Source: Flammula alnicola (taxonomy: Eukaryota; Basidiomycota; Agaricomycetes; Agaricales; Strophariaceae). Taken from it: a stretch of 64,000 nucleotides of DNA. Positions 25,356 through 36,870 of this stretch are shown piece by piece (position 1 is the first letter of the stretch; each line of letters opens with the position of its first letter). Position numbers and translations under genes: made by a program. Below the pieces are notes generated by a model, which had not been told where the DNA came from, searched no databases, and saw only the letters and a list, made by a program, of their open reading frames with translations. The stretch lies in assembly GCA_015499995.1 (NCBI GenBank), contig JADNRV010000099.1:124001-188000 (forward strand). Reading direction: 5' to 3'.

Positions 25356-25795
25356 TTATTTCTTCTTGGGTACCTTGTCAACGTCGATGATATTCAAGCC
25401 TGTAGCAATGGAAGCAAGTAATCAATATCTCGCATTGGGTGCCGGAAATATAGACACGCACCAGGAGGCAAGCTTTGCCTGAGCTTCTCTGCCTTCTCCG
25501 GGTCGTCCACTGATAGTGTGTAAAGGTACCGTGAGCACCGGACCTTGAACTTGGTCTGTGTCTTGCCATTGGGCACCTTTGAGGGGATTTTCTTTATGCG
25601 CGCCTCTGCGAAAGAAGTCAATCACTGGTTTCCTTGGGATACACCGCCAATTGGGAACAAGCAAACGCACGGGACGCATCCTTCCTCTGCGTAATTTTGA
25701 TGAACTGCTTGATATCTGAGATTTCTTTCGGCTGAAGGTTGCCCTGGTAAGTCTACAGGCGTGTAAATTGGTAAAAAAACAGATGAACTCGCCAT
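25356..25795 (-). CDS. RPL38: large ribosomal subunit protein eL38
   Basis: Ribosomal protein eL38 of the 60S subunit, about 80 residues in four exons. It reads [20 protein letters not shown], then [20 protein letters not shown] and [20 protein letters not shown], and ends [13 protein letters not shown]. This matches the family along its whole length. The initiator ATG stands alone in the first coding exon, and the intron after it begins GCGAGT rather than GT. A one-codon first coding exon is also known for mammalian RPL38. The gene is divergent from the P5A ATPase gene and shares a promoter region of about 325 bp with it. Confidence 0.93.
25732..25792 (-). other. GC-AG intron directly after start codon of eL38
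   Basis: The sequence ATG|GCGAGT...CTTCAG|CCGAAAGAA gives MPKEISDIK. No ATG|GT alternative exists in the upstream 100 nt that I could find. Confidence 0.65.
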
Positions 25796-26120
25796 CGTCG
25801 AGGGTCTTGATGGGGTGCTATAGATTTCCTTGGTCGACCGGCGTGCTGAGCGTTGTGTGGCTGAACCTTATTTGGGAGAGGGTGTATATTTCATCGGCAT
25901 TTGCCGTAGATGCCGTCTTCCGATGCCGAGCCACTACCTTTTCACACGGGTGACTTGCGTAACTGGTCATGTGAGCAATGTGGCAGTCCACGTCGTCTGG
26001 ATTGCAAATTCGGATCTGTAGACTCTTCTCCTCATTTCCGCTGGCGACATTCCGCCCATAATTACATCTCCAACTGGTGTATACGAGAGAGTATACTCGA
26101 GTGGTGTCTAATATCTTGGC
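25796..26120. promoter_or_regulatory. divergent promoter, eL38 / P5A ATPase
   Basis: A 325-bp stretch between a minus-strand ribosomal protein gene and a plus-strand ATPase gene. No clear TATA box is seen. The role is inferred from layout only. Confidence 0.5.
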
Positions 26121-29100
26121 ATGTTCGTGTTTCTTGAAGCATTTCTAATGATTTACCCTGCTTACCGAGCTTTCTAGGGCCTCCGTCTCTGTTGTTTCTC
26201 CGGAGATAGCAAGAGCGAGCTTGCACATTTCTATTCCATGGCACAGGCATCTCTACGGCATTCCGTTCCTATCTTTATATCCACTTCTGGCGTATGCTTA
26301 CTACGTGAAGTACGATGAATGGCTCGTCAGCGAGGAATGGACATTCTTAGCTTGCGTTTCACTCGGGGCAGGGCACGCGTTGAGTTTCCTCATTACCAAA
26401 TGGAACGCTGGAGCGCGCGCATGGGTTACTACAAAGAAGGTGAGTCGCACTTCCAATATGTATTGAAGTTGTCTTTATATTTGCAATCTTTCTAGGCATA
26501 TTCTGTAGAGGAAGCCGACTGCATTCGCATTGTTCCTCACAGTCATCGCGGCCAAGGAGATATCGTCAAGATTGACAAGAAAAACGTCTCGGATCCAAAG
26601 ACATACACCTTCAGCTATCAACGCGACACTTATTCTGTTACCTCCGTCTCTCCATTGACTTTTGCTCGTCTGGCATACCCGTCATCCAGTAAACCTCCCC
26701 TGAGTTCATTCCTGAAGCCCAAGAGCCTCACTGAGCGAGAACTTCCTGAACTCCACGATCTCTACGGTGGCAACGAGTTTAATATACCCATCCCATCTTT
26801 CACTGAGCTCTTCGGCGAACATGCAACTGCCCCCTTTTTCGTATTCCAGATTTTCTGTGTCGCGCTGTGGTGCTTGGACGAATACTGGTACTACAGTCTG
26901 TTCACCCTATTCATGCTCATTGTGTTTGAGTGCACTGTTGTCTGGCAGGTCAGCCCTATTGCTTGTATACATTGCAGATTACAGCTGACAGCTTGACAGC
27001 GTGTACGCACATTGACCGAGTTCAGGACAATGTCCGTCGTGCCCTATCCTATCCAATGTTACCGTGATAATAAATGGGTGAAAATTCAGACCGATAATCT
27101 TCTTCCTGGCGATGTGGTCTCCGTTGGTGAGTAATCCATATGCAGTTTAACTACCCTTAACTCACTATGCTACATTAGCTCGCGTTAACGCAGAGACCAC
27201 GGTGCCAGCCGACATTCTTCTTATCAACGGCACCTGCATCGTCAATGAAGCCATGTTGTCAGGAGAATCTACCCCTTTGCTCAAGGAATCAATCCAACTC
27301 TTGGATTCTTCGGAGAATCTCGATGTAGACGGCACGCATAAAAACGCCGTCCTGTTTAGCGGAACAAAGATTCTTCAGGCATCTAAAAGCAGTGCGTTTC
27401 CTATATTTCTACTGTAACCCAATTGGCGCTAACCTTCGGCGTCGATTTAAGCTGAAATTCCCTCGCCAATCAAAACACCCGACGGTGGATGTCTTGGTGT
27501 TGTCGTACGCACAGGATTTGGAACTGCGCAAGGGCAGCTCGTCAGAACCATGATCTTCTCAACGGAACGAGTCTCCGCGAACAACATGGAGTCGTTCTTG
27601 TTCATCGGATTCTTGCTCATATTCGCCATTGCCGCTAGTTGGTACGTATGGGTCAAAGGTCAGTCTGTACGTTTTACGTCTTCGCGCAGATTTTGACTGC
27701 TGACTGCTTCAGGTATCGAGCGCGATCTCAAGAAGTCTAAATTGCTGCTGGATTGTATTCTCATCATCACGAGTGTCGTCCCTCCCGAGTTGCCCATGGA
27801 GCTATCTCTCGCTGTGAATGCATCCCTCGTTGCATTGTCGAAATATGGTATGTATGACAGTTACTATGTTATTATATCTCTCAACTCTGCTTGTAGCCAT
27901 TTTCTGCACGGAACCGTTCCGCATTCCTTTCGCAGGTCGCGTAGATGTGTGCTGCTTTGATAAGACCGGCACGATTACTGCTGAAAACCTGGTTTTAGAG
28001 GGTGTTGCCGGCGTGGAGTGAGTTTCTCATGGACAATTATGTCGCTCTCTAATCTACCCTCTTATAGTGCTTCCGACCACAAGAAACTTGTTAACGTGAA
28101 AGAGACGTCAAGGGAAACTATCCTGTGCTTGGCAGCTGCCCATGCTCTCGTCAAACTGGAGGACGGTACCATCGTTGGAGATCCGATGGAAAAGACAACC
28201 CTCGACGCTCTGGAATGGAATTTGGCCAAGGGTCAGTGCACTTCTTCCGTCTGCTGCTAAATAGCATTTAAAAAAAATAACGCTGCTATCATAGGGGACG
28301 TTCTTACACCCGCCAGTAACTCCGCGTATAAAGTCACGCTCACTATTCGCCGTCGTTTCCAATTCTCTTCCGCTCTGAAGCGCATGTCAACTATCTCAAG
28401 CCTCCCTGGCGGCAAACTGGTTGCAGCCGTAAAAGGTGCCCCCGAGACCATCAAAACCATGCTGGCTGTCGTACCCAAAGACTACGATGACACCTATAAA
28501 TGGTATACACGTCAAGGTAGCCGTGTCCTAGCTTTGGGTATGAAAGAGATGGAGCCTCTATCGTCAGACAAGGTTAGCATACTACATGCGTAGCGGAGAG
28601 TTCCGACTAATCGTCGTGTTAACTAGATTAACAAACTTCAACGACCGGAAGTGGAGAGCAAGTTGACGTTTGCCGGTTCTTGGTCTTCCACTGCCCCCTA
28701 AAGGCTGACGCGGTGGCGACGCTGAAGATGCTTTCTGAGTCTTCGCATCGTGTGAATATTCTGCCTCTCGTGGTGTTCGTTCAGTGGCTAATGTTGTCAC
28801 TATATAGTGTGTCATGATCACAGGAGATAATCCGCTGACAGCAGTCCACGTTGCTCGGGAAGTCGAGATCGTCGACCGAGAAGCTTTAATTCTTGACCTG
28901 GCTGAAAATCCACAACATGAAGAGGGTTCGCCAGAGCTTTTAATTCCGGCCTCGTCTTGGTGCTAATGTTCTTTTCGATAGATCTCGTTTGGCGTACAGT
29001 AGATGAGCGCAAGGTCATCCCAGTGAACCCGTCACAACCCCTCGATCTTTCTTTGTTCGACGAATACGACATCTGCGTGACCGGTGCTGCCATGAAACAT

Positions 29101-30741
29101 TTCGAGAATCGTCCTAGCTGGAACGACCTTGTCCAGAACACATGGGTCTACGCCCGAGTATCACCATCTCAGAAGGAGTACATCTTGACCACCTTGAAGA
29201 CGCTGGGATACGTTACACTCATGGCGGGCGACGGCACTAACGATGTCGGAGCTCTGAAACAAGCCCATATTGGAGTCGCACTCCTGGACGGGACGCAGGA
29301 GGACCTCGAAAAGATCGCCGAGCGTCAAAAGCTCGAGCGTATCAAGAAAGTATACGAAAGTCAGCTCAGCATCTCCGCTCGTTTCAATCAACCACCACCG
29401 CCTGTTCCCCCGGCCATTGCACATCTCATGCCTGAAGCTGTCCAAGCCCAACAAAGGGCTGCTCAGAATCTGGAAGTTGCCCGTAAAAAGAACCCCTTGG
29501 AGAAGGTTGGTCATCTTCCTCTTGCTTGCGACATGATTCTTACTTTGATGTAGTTCGACATGGCTGCCATTACTGAAAAAATGTCAGAAATGGAAGGCGA
29601 CGAGGATGTGCCCAAGATCAAGCTCGGCGACGCTTCATGCGCGGCTCCGTTCACGTCGAAGTTGTCCCATGTCTCTGCCAGTGAGTCTATTTCCAACATC
29701 GACCTCCCATCTTGATCTGACTTGTTATGCAGTTACCCACATTATTCGCCAAGGACGTTGCACCCTTGTGGCCACCATCCAGATGTATAAGATTTTGGCT
29801 TTGAATTGTCTCATTACGGCATACAGTCTCAGTGTTCAATACCTGGATGGAATCAAGTTCGGAGATTATCAGGTCACAATAACGGGCATGCTGATGTCTG
29901 TTTGTTTCTTGTGCATCTCGAGGGCGAAGGTTGTTGCAAAATCTTCATCACTGTATAGTTTACTCACTATCTCTCCAATAACAGCCCGTTGAAAAATTGT
30001 CAAGAGAACGTCCGCTGGGAAATATCTTAATTTTTACGTCCTTCTCTCGGTTCTTTTACAATTCGCTCTGCACATTGCTACGTTGGTCTAATCACCAACC
30101 TTTCTTATATCTATGAACCGTAAGCCTGAACCTTTGTTACTGGCGAATCTTGGCTAACTCGATGTGTAGGAGGATTGGTCCGATAGACCTCGAGGCGAAA
30201 TTTGAACCCAGCTTGTTGAATACCGCCATCTATTTGTTAGGTCTGTCTCAGCAGTATCGACCTTTACGATCAACTTCCAGGTAATTGACTTTCAACCTGC
30301 TCAGTTGACATGATATCAACATAATTCTAGGGACGACCTTTCCGAGAAGGAATTCGCGAGAACAAAGCGCTGTGGTACGGTCTCCTTGGAGCTAGTGCTG
30401 TTGCCTTCTCTGGAGCAACAGACTTCATGCCCGAAATGAACCGCTGGCTGCAAATCGTTGAGATGACAGGCTCAGTGAGTACCGTTTATTGCACAGCGCT
30501 CTTGACCAGCATTAATTTCTTTTTTAAGTTCAAATTCCGCCTCACGTCGTCGATGATTATCGATTTCGCTGGATGCTGGGTAATTGAGGTGGTCTGCAAG
30601 CACCTTTTCGCCGATCTGGAACCTAAGCCTATGGTGACGCGGGGTCGCGAACGTCGCGAACAACGACGTTTATTAGAAGCAGTGGAAAGGGCCAGAAACG
30701 GCACTGTAGTAAATGGGGACTCGAAGGTTAAGGTTCAATAG
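26121..30741 (+). CDS. P5A-type ATPase (Spf1/ATP13A1), with four frameshifts
   Basis: An ER P5A P-type ATPase, the family that extracts misinserted transmembrane helices from the ER membrane. Landmarks are [21 protein letters not shown], the actuator motif MLSGESTP, the P5A signature [20 protein letters not shown], the phosphorylation site CCFDKTGT and the hinge [18 protein letters not shown]. The C-terminal helices end with [18 protein letters not shown]. The first half is clean. Beyond 28,670 four single bases appear to be missing: after 28,676 (in [14 protein letters not shown]), near 30,028, after 30,090 and near 30,254. Each shifts the frame inside a conserved segment, and restoring one base each time recovers family sequence. 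The gene is therefore either recently broken or carries sequencing errors. The start at 26,121 (first exon only MFV) is a guess; coding is secure from about 26,210. Confidence 0.8.
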
Positions 30742-30861
30742 ATTATTATGCAGCTACTTACCTCCTGATTTTATCTCTCATTAATCGCCTATGACTCGGA
30801 ATCTGGACTTGGACTTCAAGATATTCCCATTAATTTTGTCGCGTAAGGCTATGGCTATGTA

Positions 30862-31229
30862 GACCGGAAGCTCTTGTTATTGGTGTCGCGAAATATCCAA
30901 ATTCGGCTCAATCCGCACGGTTCCGCCTCAATCCGCAAAACGGACAGAGATTGTCACTTGAATGTCCAAATTTCTCTCCTGCGGTGCTAAAACCAAAATT
31001 TTGGTCCCAGCATTCGTGCATAAATAGGATTCCAAATGTTGGTCCATTTGGCTAGTGCACGGCATGAACCTGAAAATTTTCAGCAGCCTGGTAACTTTGT
31101 CCGCTGCTCAAATCCGCAAGAAGGTGGACAGAACTAGGATTTGGCTGTCAAATCCGCAAAAATGACAGAGATTGACGAATTTGGCCTCAAATCCGCAAAT
31201 TCGCGACACCAATGGCGGAGCTTCCGGTC
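30862..31229. mobile_element. MITE-like non-autonomous DNA transposon, 368 bp
   Basis: The ends are inverted repeats: GACCGGAAGCTC at both ends, then 4-5 mismatched bases, then ATTGGTGTCGCGAA on both sides, about 31 bp in all. The flanks are a perfect 10-bp direct duplication TGGCTATGTA (30,852-30,861 and 31,230-31,239), as left by insertion. There is no open frame of note, so it cannot move by itself. A target duplication of 9-11 bp fits Mutator-like elements best; hAT elements make 8 bp. It lies between the stop of the P5A ATPase and the eIF3 subunit L promoter. Confidence 0.85.
30891..31206. repeat. internal repeats of the MITE (AATCCGCAA motif)
   Basis: The motif AATCCGCA(A) occurs about five times in direct orientation inside the element, often preceded by CTCA or GTCA. 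Two copies extend into CCGCAAAA(N)GACAGAGATTG at about 30,935 and 31,155. Such sub-terminal repeats are typical transposase-binding sites. Confidence 0.65.
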
Positions 31230-31239
31230 TGGCTATGTA

Positions 31240-31499
31240 ACTTCGTTCAACTTCAAGAGCTACAAAAAGCAAGAAAAAAGTTCGGAAGAAGCTCGAACTG
31301 TGTTGCGCATGGCATGGTGTTCAATATGACGTGGTTATGAAGCAGAAAGCATGTTGATAAGCGGTCAAAGTACTTAGAATCCTGACAGGGAACTTGAAGG
31401 TGGACGTTAACGATGAAGGGGAGGACCGGCAAATGCCGCGGAAGTCAAATATTTTCTTGCTCCATCACTGTCACCTCTGTTCAAAGCTCGTATAGCAAA
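31240..31499. promoter_or_regulatory. eIF3 subunit L promoter
   Basis: About 260 bp between the MITE and the start of the eIF3 subunit gene. The transposon has inserted at its distal edge. No core element is obvious. Confidence 0.4.
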
Positions 31500-33931
31500 A
31501 TGGCTCAACAACGTCTGGCCCTTTGGAATGCAGAGGAAGATCTCGAGGAGGATGTCGATCTCTCCATTGCCATGGGAAACTATGGCCAGAATGTACAATA
31601 TGAAGATTGTGAGTTGCCTTCAATGCCTGGTATTGCCAGTACAACCTACTTACCTATGAACACCAGCACACATGCACCAGCCTCAAATCGACGAATCAAC
31701 TCTCATTGCAATGCAACAGCATATGGCACAGCAAGCAGCGTTCTCCCAGATTCCAGACGTTGTCAAAAGTGTACGTCTTCACAACTGTCAGGACTATCGA
31801 AATGAATATCTTATCGCCTCCAATTAAGTTCATCATCCACTTCCACCAAGCCGTATTGGAGAACAATCTGACGGAGATCACGGTTGCGTATGAGAGTGGT
31901 TGGAATAAATATACCGAAAAGTTCTACGCAAAGACAGAGTGGCCAGAAGCCGAGCTGATTGCGCCTTTGGTTAATGACGGTACGCAACCCTCATGATGTT
32001 CTCAGATTTTTTTTCTTGACATCTGGCTGTGGCGCAGATCCTATCTTCCTCATCCTTTACCGCGAACTCTACTACCGACATGTCTACTCGCGTCTGCAAC
32101 CCAACATTGACGACCGCTTCCATTCCTATGAAAATAGCTGCGAGCTGTTCAACTACCTCCTCAGTGCGTGCGAGACCTTGATCTAGAAAAGGGCTACATA
32201 CTTAACCATCTCGTAGATTCTGATGGACCTGTGGAGCTCGAGCTTCCAGAGCAATGGCTCTGGGACATTATCGACGAATTCATCTACCAATACCAAGTTT
32301 TCTGCACCTGGCGGTCAAAAGTCACCTCGAAAACTCCGGATGAACTGATGATGCTGGCTGAGGGCGGACCGGTACGTTTCTCGTCTTATATCCTTATCAA
32401 ACAGTCAGCTTCATAAACGACCAGGTGTGGAGTTCGTACAGCGTTCTGAATGTGCTGTACTCCCTGATGCAAAAGTCAAGAGTCAATGAGTATATCGTCG
32501 CACAGCGGGAAGGAAAATCACCAGAAGAAATAGCGTTCGTAAAACTCTTCATCTTCTCTGCATTCTGGCTCATTAGTTCATCTTCTGATAGTGAAATTGT
32601 TGGTGAATACGGTCAGCGACCTCTTTATCGGATGCTCGGCTACTTCAGCATTATCGGTCTTCTGCGAGTACATATCCACCTTGGAGACTTTACTCTAGGT
32701 CTCAAGGTGATGGACAACGTTGAACTCAACCAGAAGGTATGTATTGTCCACGATGCCGATTATCTACGTTTTAACCTTCCTCCAGTCGCCTTTCACAAGA
32801 GTGACAGCTTGTCATGTCGCCACCTACTACTATGTTGGCTTCTGCTACATTATGCTACGCCGGTACCCAGACGCCATCCGCACATTTGTCACGATCCTCA
32901 ACTTCATCATGCGCATGCGACAATATCATACCCGAAGCTATCAATACGATCAAGTACGTTTTGCTCTCATGGGTCAGGTAGCAACTTCGTCCTGATATAT
33001 TTGCATCGTAGATCAGCAAAACTGCAGACAGGATGTATGCCCTATTCGCGATGTGTCATGCCCTCTCGCCCAGCAGACTGGATGACAACATCGCCAACAT
33101 TGCAAAAGAACGTTATGGAGAACAATATGCAAAAATGGCTCGCGGAGGGTACGTCGATTTCAATTGTGTGCTGATACACTAACTCATTTTCACCTCGCAG
33201 TCCTGATGCTTTGGCGGCTTTCGAGGAACTCTTCCTTTATGCATGCCCCAAATTCATCACTGCTAACCCTCCTCCGTATGAAGACCCCGCCGCTATCAAT
33301 GCCCTGATCTCAGCAAGCGCTGAGGCTGATTCACCCACAACACCCACCGCTCAGACAGATTCCACCCATCGCCACCTCGAACTTTTCCTCGCCGACGTCG
33401 CAGCGCAGCTCCCTGTCCCAACCCTGCGCAGCTTCCTAAAGCTGTACACGAGTCTCGGTGCCAAGAAACTCGCCAATTTCTTGGACGCGGACGAGGAAGA
33501 GCTCGTGCAGGAGATGATGGTGCTGAAGCAGGCTAGCCGCAGCATCAGCCGTGTGACCGGAACTGAGGGTAGCAGTCTGCTAGATGGCCAGACAATCACG
33601 ACAAGCGACCTCAACTTCGTCATTGACGAGGTACGTTGGCCTCTTTCATGACAAACTTCCTATTATTCAATGATTTACTCGTCTTCTTTTCCCATAGAAT
33701 ATGGTCCACATCGCTGAATCGACCGTCGGTAGACGATACGCTGGCTGGTTTATCAAAAACACAGAGCGGACGCAAAAAATCCTTGATGATCTGAAAAGCA
33801 TGCCGCTTCCCACTCCTCCCAAATCTACTGGCCCAGCCACAGCTACTCCATCTGCAGGAGAAAATACAAGCCAAAACAGGCCAATCAGGACCGGTCAGAA
33901 AGTAGCATGGGGTGGTGTAAAAGCTGCCTAA
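31500..33931 (+). CDS. translation initiation factor eIF3 subunit L
   Basis: Subunit L of eIF3, the scaffold that recruits mRNA and tRNA to the 40S ribosome; roughly 620 residues in about ten exons. It starts [20 protein letters not shown]. Conserved blocks include [54 protein letters not shown] and [20 protein letters not shown]. The C-terminal PCI-type region has [20 protein letters not shown] and ends [20 protein letters not shown] followed by a Pro/Thr-rich tail. Sequence follows animal eIF3l closely. Budding yeast lacks this subunit, while most filamentous fungi keep it. All spliced frames join cleanly, unlike the neighbouring ATPase. Confidence 0.94.
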
Positions 33932-34127
33932 ACCGTATGGAAATACCAGATCCTTATATGTACCTAGGCAGTCTGTGTCATATATAATTCATGTGCATCG
34001 CAGCAACGGAATGGAAACTTCAGATGTTGGGAACATGCAAGGAGCGCTGGACAACAGAGACAGCACAGAAATAACAAGAGCGGAAAAACAAACAAACCAA
34101 GAAAAAAATCAAGGCACGAATAATTGA

Positions 34128-34212
34128 TGCATTAAGAGGGAATCGAACCCCCGGCGGGTCGAGCTTATCACTCGAATGGCAACGACCCAGGTTACCACTA
34201 CCCCATTAATGC
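34128..34212 (-). tRNA. tRNA-Gly(GCC) with 14-nt intron
   Basis: On the minus strand the gene starts GCATTAATGGGGTAGTGG and ends TTCGATTCCCTCTTAATGC plus an A discriminator. The acceptor arm pairs seven bases (GCATTAA with TTAATGC). The anticodon stem is GGTCG with CGACC, and the loop reads TTGCCA, then an intron of about 14 nt (TTCGAGTGATAAGC), then T. The T arm GGGGG-TTCGATT-CCCTC has one G-T pair. Both internal promoter boxes are present. It sits between the eIF3 subunit L and RBM18-like genes. Confidence 0.9.
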
Positions 34213-34316
34213 ATGTATAATTCTTGTATAATTAATAATCCTTTAGCTTTCTGTACACGCAGAACAATGGAACCTCCGTGCTCCTCAGCTTAAACTCATC
34301 TTGAACGCCTTCACTA

Positions 34317-35689
34317 ATGGCGAGCAGCAGTGCTGTCACCCTGGACGATCTCGCACCTCCTCACTCCACAAATTTAGATGCCACGAATACTCCAACTCCA
34401 GATGATCACCTCTTCTTTCCAACAATCGACGATAAAGAACCTGCAACGGAAAGAGGCGGAAGCCCGGTTGAACAGCCCCGACAGGTCCTGAAAGACAGAT
34501 TGTACATTGGCAATCTGCATCCTTCAGTGGACGAGTAAGTCTCAACTACCTCCATATCATGAATTTTGACAAAACCCTTCCCCAGATACACCCTTCTGCA
34601 GGTATTCTCCAAGTTTGGCAAAGTGACCAAGCTCGACTATCTCTTCCACAAGACCGGGTTACTGAAGGGCAAACCTCGCGGATATGCGTTCATCGAGTAC
34701 GGAAACAAGGACGTGAGTGTTCTCTTTTCAACTTCTTTCCCTTCCTCCTCCGTGCGCGAATGCAACTCCCATTTTTTGTATCCGTTTCTGAAGGAACTCC
34801 ATCGCTCACCCTCGGTTTTTATTTTCATTCCATGCTCGCCATGTCCTGGCTATGGTCTTCTGTGAAAACGTGATGATCATAGTCACGATTGCACAGACAA
34901 CCGCCGAATATATTGACCACGGCGGAGAAAGCGCGAGGGTGGCCTGGAGGATCCCCTTGCCCCGACCCTAAACTGATTTATTTTATGACGTAGGATGCTC
35001 TGAAAGCATTGACCATGGCACATGAGAAACCGCTCCGAGGTCGCAAGCTCATCGTGACGTTCGCACACCAAGCGCCTCTGGACCAATACGGCGGCGTCGG
35101 GATACCGTCATCGCTGAAGAGCAGAAAAACCATGATGGATACCGGTCGTCCCACAACCCTCAGTATGCTTAAGACAGGCATGAGTAACCGGCACGAGGGG
35201 TTCGTATTTGTTCTTCACATCTCCTCCGCCTTGAATGACACTATCTGCAGGAAAACGGGGGACAAAATTGCCATGATGGAGGCAAAATTGCGGCAAATGG
35301 AAAGCACCAATCCGCGGCCTAAGCCGACTCCATCCTCAGGCGACGTCAATATGGATGCCCCATCTCTTCCAGGCAAACCATCTTCCGGGTCGTTCTTGCC
35401 CTTCCATCCCTCTCTGCCAATGAAACCACCACCTACACTTCCAGATCAACAGACGAACATTAAACGGCCGCCACCACCAAAACCTCAACTGATGTCCAAG
35501 CCAAAACCCTCCGCATCTCCATTGTCTATTCTACCACCGACATTACAATCGTCAGCAACAACACCGCTTCTAAAATCCGTTTCAAGTTCGTCTACAAGCG
35601 GGTCGGGCAGTCAAGCGCGCTCAGGAAAGGCGAATAAACTGATCGGTGTAAAGATCAAAGCGAAGGAGAAGGAACCCGGGAAGTCGTAA
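34317..35689 (+). CDS. RBM18-like RNA-binding protein (single RRM)
   Basis: An RNA-binding protein of roughly 320 residues with one RRM, closest to animal RBM18. RNP2 is DRLYIGNLHPSV and RNP1 is GKPRGYAFIEYGNKDDA. The segment LLQVFSKFGKVTKLDYLFHK and the post-RRM helix GDKIAMMEAKLRQMEST are RBM18-like. The start MASSSAVTLDDLAPPH is the first ATG. An intron of about 280 nt, long for this window, interrupts the RRM after GNKD. The C-terminal third is Pro/Ser/Lys-rich and disordered, longer than in animal RBM18. The biological role of the family is poorly known; pre-mRNA processing is a guess. Confidence 0.88.
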
Positions 35690-36594
35690 CGACAGGAGGA
35701 TCTCCGGACTACTTTGAAATACTGTGTTGCAATCTCTTGTTTCTTTATGGTTAGAGGTTCAAAATGTCATGATTTGCTATGATGAACCTTCCGACGGCGA
35801 AAGATATAGTTGGCGTGTGATGCCCATTGTGAGGCTAGCTGAAAAACTAAGTAATTCCTCGAGAGTGAATCGAATCAAAAACACTCATGATCAAACAGGC
35901 GCCACAGCGCATTGACCCCGGAGGGGTGCACAACATGTCATTTCGTGGCTAGCACCTAAGCATGTAAAGAAAAAGAAAAAGGATACACCGACGAGAACCC
36001 ATGTCCCACGCCCGCCCCGATGCGTCGTCAACGGGGTGGGGGCTCCTATGTGAGCGCCTTCCTACTTTTTTTTTGTCTTGACGTACTAATCCATCGTTGC
36101 ATTTTTGTTGTTCCCCCTTCGAATCATGCCATAGGCAATCTGCTCGACGGCGACGTCCGGTTGCACCAGAGGTGATCAGCCTCCGGGCCCCCCGAGGATC
36201 ATACTTCGGCCCAAGTACGACGGTCGTGTCATATGGGCCTCCGTCCGCCTGCGATTCGAAACGAGATATGGACGACAGAATCATCACCACTCGTGCCGAA
36301 TTTCTTGACTGGACCCGATGTGCGGTAACATACATGACTGACATAACAACAAGCGAAAGAAAAGGAAAGAAAGAAAAAAAAGCTAGACGATGCGTGAGCT
36401 ATGGGATTCAACGAAACAACAGGAAGACATACAAGAATAATTTCCGACCCAGCATCGACAGCGAGAGCCCATTGAAAGAAGGTGGGCCGCCATTAACGAG
36501 AGTCAGTGGCATGCGGCATGAATAATGTTTCGATGCATCAGCGACGACGGAGACTGGACGCTGCCGAAAACGTGTTCAGCTATGCAGTAACAAG
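35690..36594. other. gene-poor stretch, 0.9 kb
   Basis: Downstream of the RBM18-like gene. Overlapping frames of up to 142 codons occur on both strands near 36,100-36,525 but show no conserved motif and no protein-like composition. There is a purine-rich run at about 36,350-36,380. Confidence 0.4.
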
Positions 36595-36870
36595 CTACAA
36601 AAATTGATAGTTTACCAATATAGTTGTCAGCCTCCGATGATAAGAGTCTTGCACAGTAAACAGATCACATAATGCGCGTCGCGGTTCGAAACAAGGAATG
36701 GATGTAGTCCATCGCGTCGTGCAATAACAGGAACGACGATGGAGGGGTTGCTGTTAGAGCTATTGTCAGTGGTAGAGCAGAGGACCTTTTAAGAATCATA
36801 CCTTATTATGGGCGATATGCGTCACCGACGGTGCGAGTAGCTGTGAGAATGTAGGCCAGATGGCGCTCAT
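36595..36870 (-). CDS. candidate short spliced reading frame, unknown
   Basis: A possible two-exon frame of 74 residues downstream of an orphan TATA box. Exon 1 (36,802-36,870) starts in good context (GGCCATGAGC) and reads MSAIWPTFSQLLAPSVTHIA. The intron is well formed: GTATGA donor, CTGAC branch site and CTAACAG acceptor. Exon 2 is open to a TAG at 36,595 but its sequence, rich in Arg, Cys and Thr, resembles nothing I know. The transcript may be real while the peptide is not. Confidence 0.25.

Noticed and set aside
36097..36525. 142-codon plus-strand frame
   Set aside because: Low-complexity basic composition, no motif, and an equally long minus-strand frame overlaps it.
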